64,000 nt of DNA, taken from Idiomarina aquatica. GTDB taxonomy: Bacteria > Pseudomonadota > Gammaproteobacteria > Enterobacterales > Alteromonadaceae. The stretch lies in NCBI RefSeq assembly GCF_003987185.1, contig NZ_PIPS01000006.1, positions 1-64,000 of the forward strand, written 5' to 3'. Below, in pieces: positions 59,397 through 64,000 of the stretch; the stretch's first letter is position 1; each line of letters begins with the position of its first letter. Made by a program: the position numbers and the translations under genes. Below the pieces are notes generated by a model. The model did no database searches. It saw only the letters and a program-made list of their open reading frames with translations, and had not been told where the DNA came from.

Positions 59397-62231
59397 ATGC
59401 AGAATCATTTAAGTACACTACCGCCAAAATCGTTACTGCAGCAGTCTGCCGGGATCTGGGAGCACATCGTAGAGCTCCACCCCGCCGCAAAGGAAAACGA
59501 CGAATGTCGGAATCTGGTCGCCAGCAGTGATTTTTTCGCACGAGTACTGGAACGTTATGGCGATAAGCTGTTGAGCGGTATGGCGCAGCCCTGTGCCGAG
59601 CAGGACTATGCGAACCGCTTGCAACAAGCCTTGCAGCAATGCAGCACTGAACAACAGTTAAAACGGCAGTTACGCTGCTTCCGGCACACACAAATGGCGA
59701 TCCTGCTGTGGCGTGAACTGCGCGGTGACGTATCGCTGTCAACGTCGCTGGCGCATTACAGTGCCATCGCTGATGCCTGTATACAGCAAGCTCTGCAATG
59801 GTTGCAAACGGATTTTAAAGCCCGTTACGGGAGCGCCTATACCGCTAGCGGCGACGAGCAGTCGTTGGTGGTGTTGGGGATGGGCAAACTCGGCGGTCGC
59901 GAACTTAACTTTTCGTCCGATATCGATCTGATCTTTTTTTATCCGGAGCAGGGGGAAACCAGCGGCGGGCGCCGCTCACTTGAGCATAATGTTTATTTTA
60001 CCCGGCTGGCACAGGCCTTGATCGCGGCGTTGGATGAGTCGACCGCTGACGGGCAGGTGTTTCGAGTGGATATGCGGCTGCGTCCGTTTGGCAGCTCCGG
60101 TCCGTTAGTGACCAGTTATAACGCACTTGAGCATTACTATCAGGAGCAGGGGCGGGACTGGGAACGTTACGCCATGGTCAAAGCGCGGGTGATTAATCAG
60201 AACGAGGATTACAACCAGTTATTTCAGTCGCTGATCCGGCCGTTTGTTTATCGTCGCTATATTGACTTCAGTGCCATTGAAGCGCTGCGCAAGATGAAGT
60301 TATTGATCACCCAGGAAACTCGGCGTCAGGGCGTAAAGAACAATATAAAACTCGGTGCCGGCGGTATTCGGGAGGTTGAATTTATTGCGCAGGTGCATCA
60401 ATTGATTCGTGGTGGCCAGGAAAAAGCGCTGCAAACACAATCGCTCTATCAGGCGTTTTCACAAATCGAGCGACTCGGACTTATGGCGTCAGCGACCGTC
60501 AACCAATTGATGCAGGATTACGAGTACCTGCGCGAACTCGAACATCGTCTGCAACAGCTTAACGACGAACAAACCCAACAGTTACCTGAAGATGAGCGGT
60601 TGCGTCAGCAGCTCTGTTACATGATGGGCGATGCCGAGTGGCAACAGTTACAGCAACGTGTCGATGACGTTATGCAGCGTATCCACCAGGAGTTTCGCCA
60701 GGTCATCGGCTCGCAGTCAGAGGATGATGAAGAGGAGCATGGGCTGCAGGTGTTGTGGCAGGACATGCTGGAAGATGACGCTGCGGTTGAAATTTTGCAA
60801 CAGGAAACCGAAGTGGATGCTGCCGAACTGTGGCAGCAAATTAAGACCTTTCGGCAGGAAACGCGCAAACGCAGTTCGGGGCCGCGCGGGCGCGCGGCAT
60901 TGACGCGACTGATGCCAGTATTGTTACGACAGATCTTGCAACAGCAGCATCCGGTGCAGTTGCTGGAGCGCGTGCTATCGGTTATCCGCGCCATCATGAG
61001 CCGCACTGCTTATATCGAGTTGTTGACGGAAAATCCGGGCGCACGTGAGCAGTTGTGTAAGCTTTGCGCGGCGAGCCCATGGGTGTCAGAACAACTGGCT
61101 TTACACCCGGTGTTGCTGGATGAACTCATCGATCCGCAACAATTGTATCAACTGGCCGATTTGGAAGAGTACCCTGCGCTGCTGCGGGAATACCTGATGC
61201 GTATTCCGGAACAGGATCTGGAACGGCAGATGGACGCGTTGAGACAGGCTAAACAAGCATTACAGTTGAAAATCGCTGCGGCAGATATCAGCGGTGCACT
61301 GGAATTAATGAAAGTCAGTGATCATTTAAGTTATCTGGCCCAGGCTGTGATTGCCGAAGTGGTCGTGATGGCGTGGCAGCAGTTGGCACAAAAACATGGA
61401 ACGCCGCCGGGTCGCTCAGCCAGCGATACCGGGTTTGCGGTTCTGGCCTATGGCAAACTGGGTGGGTTGGAACTGGGCTATGGCTCCGATCTGGATCTGG
61501 TGTTCGTCTGCGATGCGGACTACAGCGAGCAAACCGACGGTGCCAAGCCGATCGAGGTGCAGCAGTTTTATCTGCGCTTGGCACAGCGTATTCTGCATCT
61601 GTTCACGACCCGCACCGTGGCCGGCATCCTCTATGATGTGGATTTGCGCTTGCGACCCTCAGGGCAGGCCGGGCTACTGGTCACTCAGGTTGATTCTTTT
61701 GTGCGTTACTTGCGCGAGGACGCCTGGACCTGGGAGATGCAGGCCTTGGTGCGAGCACGTTGTGTGTATGGCAGCGAGCACTTATGCAGCCAACTGGAAG
61801 ACATTCGCCGCTCGATGCTGGCACGGCAACGGGATAAGGCTCAGTTAAAGCAAGACATTCTTGAGATGCGGGCCAAAATGCGTCAGCACCTAAGCCGCTC
61901 AGATACGACTCAGGCCTTTGATATAAAACAGGACGCCGGTGGTATTGCTGATATTGAGTTTATTACTCAATACCTGGTGTTGGCGTACTCGCATGAGCAT
62001 CCGTCGTTGTGTCGTTACAGCGACAACATCCGCGTGCTGACGGCGGCGCAACAACGGCATATTATCAGTGAGCTGGACGCGCAGAACCTGATTAATGCTT
62101 ACCAAATACTGCGCTGTGAGAGTCATGCCCTGGCTTTGCAGGGCGAACAGGCATTAGTGACGCACGATTTAAGTAGCGAACGTGACGCCGTTATTGACTG
62201 TTGGAACCGTGTGTTTGCCGAGCCTGACTAG
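59397..62231 (+). CDS. glnE: bifunctional glutamine synthetase adenylyltransferase/adenylyl-removing enzyme
   Basis: GlnE adds AMP to glutamine synthetase to switch it off when nitrogen is plentiful and removes it when it is scarce, under PII control. The 944-aa protein has two nucleotidyltransferase domains. The N-terminal deadenylylating one has GMGKLGGRELNFSSDIDLIFFY (~162-183), and the C-terminal adenylylating one has AYGKLGGLELGYGSDLDLVFV (~684-704). Between them lies the helical regulatory region, with KNNIKLGAGGIREVEFIAQ after the first domain and DIKQDAGGIADIEFITQYLVL after the second. The start is ATG at 59397 with AAGGA. Length is normal. Confidence 0.97.
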   Translation: MQNHLSTLPPKSLLQQSAGIWEHIVELHPAAKENDECRNLVASSDFFARVLERYGDKLLSGMAQPCAEQDYANRLQQALQQCSTEQQLKRQLRCFRHTQMAILLWRELRGDVSLSTSLAHYSAIADACIQQALQWLQTDFKARYGSAYTASGDEQSLVVLGMGKLGGRELNFSSDIDLIFFYPEQGETSGGRRSLEHNVYFTRLAQALIAALDESTADGQVFRVDMRLRPFGSSGPLVTSYNALEHYYQEQGRDWERYAMVKARVINQNEDYNQLFQSLIRPFVYRRYIDFSAIEALRKMKLLITQETRRQGVKNNIKLGAGGIREVEFIAQVHQLIRGGQEKALQTQSLYQAFSQIERLGLMASATVNQLMQDYEYLRELEHRLQQLNDEQTQQLPEDERLRQQLCYMMGDAEWQQLQQRVDDVMQRIHQEFRQVIGSQSEDDEEEHGLQVLWQDMLEDDAAVEILQQETEVDAAELWQQIKTFRQETRKRSSGPRGRAALTRLMPVLLRQILQQQHPVQLLERVLSVIRAIMSRTAYIELLTENPGAREQLCKLCAASPWVSEQLALHPVLLDELIDPQQLYQLADLEEYPALLREYLMRIPEQDLERQMDALRQAKQALQLKIAAADISGALELMKVSDHLSYLAQAVIAEVVVMAWQQLAQKHGTPPGRSASDTGFAVLAYGKLGGLELGYGSDLDLVFVCDADYSEQTDGAKPIEVQQFYLRLAQRILHLFTTRTVAGILYDVDLRLRPSGQAGLLVTQVDSFVRYLREDAWTWEMQALVRARCVYGSEHLCSQLEDIRRSMLARQRDKAQLKQDILEMRAKMRQHLSRSDTTQAFDIKQDAGGIADIEFITQYLVLAYSHEHPSLCRYSDNIRVLTAAQQRHIISELDAQNLINAYQILRCESHALALQGEQALVTHDLSSERDAVIDCWNRVFAEPD

Positions 62232-63154
62232 TTATAGTAGCTCGGCATATCCTCCGTGGGTCTGGTTTTAAAGCGCCGGTGAACCCAAAGGTATTGATCC
62301 GGTGCTTGCTCAATGGCCTGCTCGACTAACGTGTTGATTCGCGCCGCATCGGCTTTATCATCACCGCTTGGGAAGTCCCGCAGCATCGGTTCGTAGTAAA
62401 CGTCGTAACCGCTGCCATCTTCGCGACGAACGCAACGGCTGACCAGCACGTTACAATTTTTGTGTTGGGCAAACAGCGTAGTGCCTGTGGTTGTGGATGC
62501 GTCCGGAACATTAAAAAATGGCACAAACTCGACGCGGCGGCGGCCATAATCCTGATCCGGCAGGTAGCCGGCAATTTCACCATTGCTGATGGCTTTAAGC
62601 ATCCCTTTTACATCGCGTCGTTGGATCATGTACTTGTTTGAGCGACCACGACCACGGGTTTGTAAAAACTCCATAACCGCGTTGTTATGTGGACGATAAA
62701 GTCCAACCGCCGGCTTTACAAAACCGTGCAGACGGGCATGAACTTCCAGGCTCAAGAAGTGAAACAGCAGCATCAGCACGCCTTTGCCACCAGCCTGAGC
62801 CTGCTCCAGGTTTTCTTTACCATGCACATGCAACTTGCGCTTGATACGCCAATCGGGCCACCACCAGGCGATACCGATTTCAAAATAGGCAATGCCGGTA
62901 TTTTCCAGGTTTTTGGTCACCAGTTGCTCGATTTGTTCGTCGCTGTAATCAGGAAAGCACAATTGCAGATTACGACGGGCGATATTAACCCTGCGCGGCA
63001 TCGCCTTTTTAAACAATCGCCCCAGACCTTTGCCCAGCCACAGCTGCAGTCGATAGGGCAGCCACGATACCAGGTACAAAAACAGGACACCAAGCCAGGT
63101 AAGCCAAAATTTGGGGTGCAGAAAATACAGTTTAAACTTGGGTTTCTCGATCAC
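62228..63154 (-). CDS. lpxL: lipid A biosynthesis lauroyl-type acyltransferase
   Basis: LpxL/HtrB-family enzymes add a secondary acyl chain to Kdo2-lipid IVA at the inner membrane. The 308-aa protein has an N-terminal membrane anchor (FWLTWLGVLFLYLVSWLP, ~16-33), NIARRNLQLCFP, the catalytic HX4E motif HFLSLEVHARL (~133), GLYRPHNNAVME, RGRGRSNKYMIQRRDVKGMLKAISNGEIAGYLPDQDYG and YLWVHRRFKTRP. The start codon appears to be GTG at 63154, with a weak ribosome site. LpxL rather than LpxM is favoured by HFLSLE wording, but the acyl chain is not known. Its stop overlaps glnE by 4 bases. Confidence 0.9.
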   Translation of the reverse strand: MIEKPKFKLYFLHPKFWLTWLGVLFLYLVSWLPYRLQLWLGKGLGRLFKKAMPRRVNIARRNLQLCFPDYSDEQIEQLVTKNLENTGIAYFEIGIAWWWPDWRIKRKLHVHGKENLEQAQAGGKGVLMLLFHFLSLEVHARLHGFVKPAVGLYRPHNNAVMEFLQTRGRGRSNKYMIQRRDVKGMLKAISNGEIAGYLPDQDYGRRRVEFVPFFNVPDASTTTGTTLFAQHKNCNVLVSRCVRREDGSGYDVYYEPMLRDFPSGDDKADAARINTLVEQAIEQAPDQYLWVHRRFKTRPTEDMPSYYN

Positions 63155-63201
63155 TGTGATGGTCTTTTATTTACCGAACGAATTTTTGCGCATAGTAGCA
63201 C

Positions 63202-63242
63202 AAAAACAAAAGGCACCGTGAACCGACCTCCACGATGCCTTT
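63202..63242 (-). terminator. intrinsic terminator of the TolC-type gene
   Basis: AAAGGCACCGTG (63209-63220) pairs with CACGATGCCTTT (63231-63242), 11 of 12 positions, with a 10-base loop. On the minus strand it is followed by TGTTTTTG. It lies 22 bases after the stop of the TolC-type gene, so lpxL downstream must have its own promoter in 63155-63205. Confidence 0.85.
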
Positions 63243-63264
63243 GTCGCTGTCTGACCGCGTTGAC

Positions 63265-64000
63265 TTAGTCGGCAGCGGTGCCGTCAGCCTGCTCTGACAG
63301 GGCTGCGTTAATACCTTGTAGGTCTTCCGGTGTCAGATCGCCAACCGCTTGCTCCAGTGCCAGCCGCTGACGAATATAACCATAGCGCGCTTCGGCCAAG
63401 TTACGGCGGGCGTTAAACAAGTTACGGGTGCTGTTCAACACGTCAACAATGGTACGAGTTCCGACTTCAAAGCCGGCTTCGGTTGCCTTTAAAGCACTCT
63501 CTGCGGAAGTAACCGCTTGTTCGAAGGCTCGAATGCTCGACAGCGATGCGGTGACATCATAGAAGGCATTACGGGTTTCACGCTCGACGGTACGACGAGT
63601 TTCCACCATGGTCTGGCTCGTGGCCACATAGTTGTCACGCGCCTGCTCGGTCAGCGCGGTGGTGCGGTAGCCTGAGAAAATAGGGACGTTAACACTAATG
63701 CCAATCGATTTATTGTCGAGTCTTGGCGGGTTTGACGTTCGTGTACCAAACCCGGGTATCTCAGCTTCTGTCTCTGAGTCGCCGGTAGAATAAGACGCTT
63801 GTAGCCCGACCGTTGGATAGTGACCTGACTGCTCAACTTTGATGCGCTGTTCGGCGATATCAACGGCAACCATACTCTGCATCAAGCTGAGGTTGTTGTT
63901 TTCGGCTTTCGTAACCCACTGACGCACATCTTCCGGTGTCGGTTTGCTGGGGTCAAATGACTGAGTTTGCAAACCAGCAAGTTGGTTAGGGTATTGACCG
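63265..64000 (-). CDS. tolC: TolC-family outer-membrane channel, C-terminal part
   Basis: The minus-strand frame is open to the window edge, so the start lies beyond 64000 and only the last ~245 residues are seen. They contain the second TolC repeat: NNLSLMQSMVAVDIAEQRIKVEQSGHYPTVGLQASYSTG, VNVPIFSGYRTTALTEQARDNYVATSQTMVETRRTVERETRNAFYDVTASLSSIRAFEQAV and GFEVGTRTIVDVLNSTRNLFNARRNLAEARYGYIRQRLALEQAVGDLTPEDL. Apparent starts within the window (for example the TTG at 63972) are internal. TolC-type trimers are the outer-membrane duct of RND and type I exporters, and this one could serve the RND pump at 11687-15858. The symbol is by resemblance to E. coli TolC. Confidence 0.9.
   Translation of the reverse strand, partial: GQYPNQLAGLQTQSFDPSKPTPEDVRQWVTKAENNNLSLMQSMVAVDIAEQRIKVEQSGHYPTVGLQASYSTGDSETEAEIPGFGTRTSNPPRLDNKSIGISVNVPIFSGYRTTALTEQARDNYVATSQTMVETRRTVERETRNAFYDVTASLSSIRAFEQAVTSAESALKATEAGFEVGTRTIVDVLNSTRNLFNARRNLAEARYGYIRQRLALEQAVGDLTPEDLQGINAALSEQADGTAAD

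Noticed and set aside
1-64000. CRISPR arrays, transposases, prophage genes, defence or toxin-antitoxin modules, tRNA genes
   Set aside because: Looked for and not found. Apart from the 5S remnant and the inverted-repeat element, every stretch is accounted for by ordinary chromosomal genes. The many antisense ORFs are shadows of these genes.

Overview
The window is a gene-dense stretch of a marine-type gammaproteobacterial chromosome. I place it in the Alteromonadales, most plausibly Idiomarina or a close relative. This rests on gene content recalled from those genomes (a MotX sodium-driven flagellar gene, the carboxynorspermidine pathway, a Kdo kinase next to WaaA, gspAB, the pilT/yggS/proC block) and not on a database search. 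There is no prophage, transposase, CRISPR array or obvious genomic island. Genes are tightly packed, with many 4- to 20-base overlaps.

Layout. 1-152: 3' end of a 5S rRNA gene and the rrn terminator. 298-3728: murB-birA-coaX-motX, with a probable flagellar sigma-28 promoter inside coaX just before motX. 3767-8338 (minus): carboxynorspermidine synthase and decarboxylase, then a prolyl-oligopeptidase lipoprotein that lacks its catalytic serine. 8411-11448 (minus): a neurotransmitter:sodium symporter translationally coupled to tmcA. 11687-15858: an RND pump with its periplasmic adaptor, convergent with a CadC-like membrane regulator, zapE and cnoX. 19433-22257 (minus): two aldehyde dehydrogenases. 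22375-24415: deaD behind a structured leader of about 225 nt. 24424-27183 (minus): flavin reductase, Fe-S photolyase and lipocalin. 27304-30041: a glycosyltransferase and a fused WaaA-KdkA protein for the LPS inner core. 30123-33965 (minus): proB-proA and mutY-yggX. 34171-36085: an OmpA-type porin and trmB, followed by a long inverted-repeat element. 36305-42402: the usual yggS-proC-yggT-DUF4426-rdgB-hemW block, split by an oppositely oriented nhaP2-type antiporter. 42434-46076: pilT, a PhoD-like protein and an amidase lipoprotein. 46196-49886: tsaD, plsY, folB-folK and cca. 49982-52156: gspA-gspB. 52245-54435: an acyl-CoA dehydrogenase with a probable PsrA operator, and a small membrane protein. 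54483-57650 (minus): putA. 57878-62231: ygiF-glnE. 62228-64000 (minus): lpxL and a TolC-type gene cut by the window edge.

Themes. Envelope biogenesis recurs (murB, waaA-kdkA, lpxL, plsY, ompA, gspAB, tolC-type). So does amino-acid-based metabolism (putA, proBA, proC, a sodium-coupled amino-acid symporter, glnE, aldehyde dehydrogenases), which fits a peptide- and amino-acid-feeding marine bacterium. Most of the window is ordinary core genome. I found no evidently new multi-gene system. The best leads are the serine-less prolyl oligopeptidase, the WaaA-KdkA fusion, the embedded sigma-28 promoter, the inverted-repeat element, the structured deaD leader and the PsrA-like operator.
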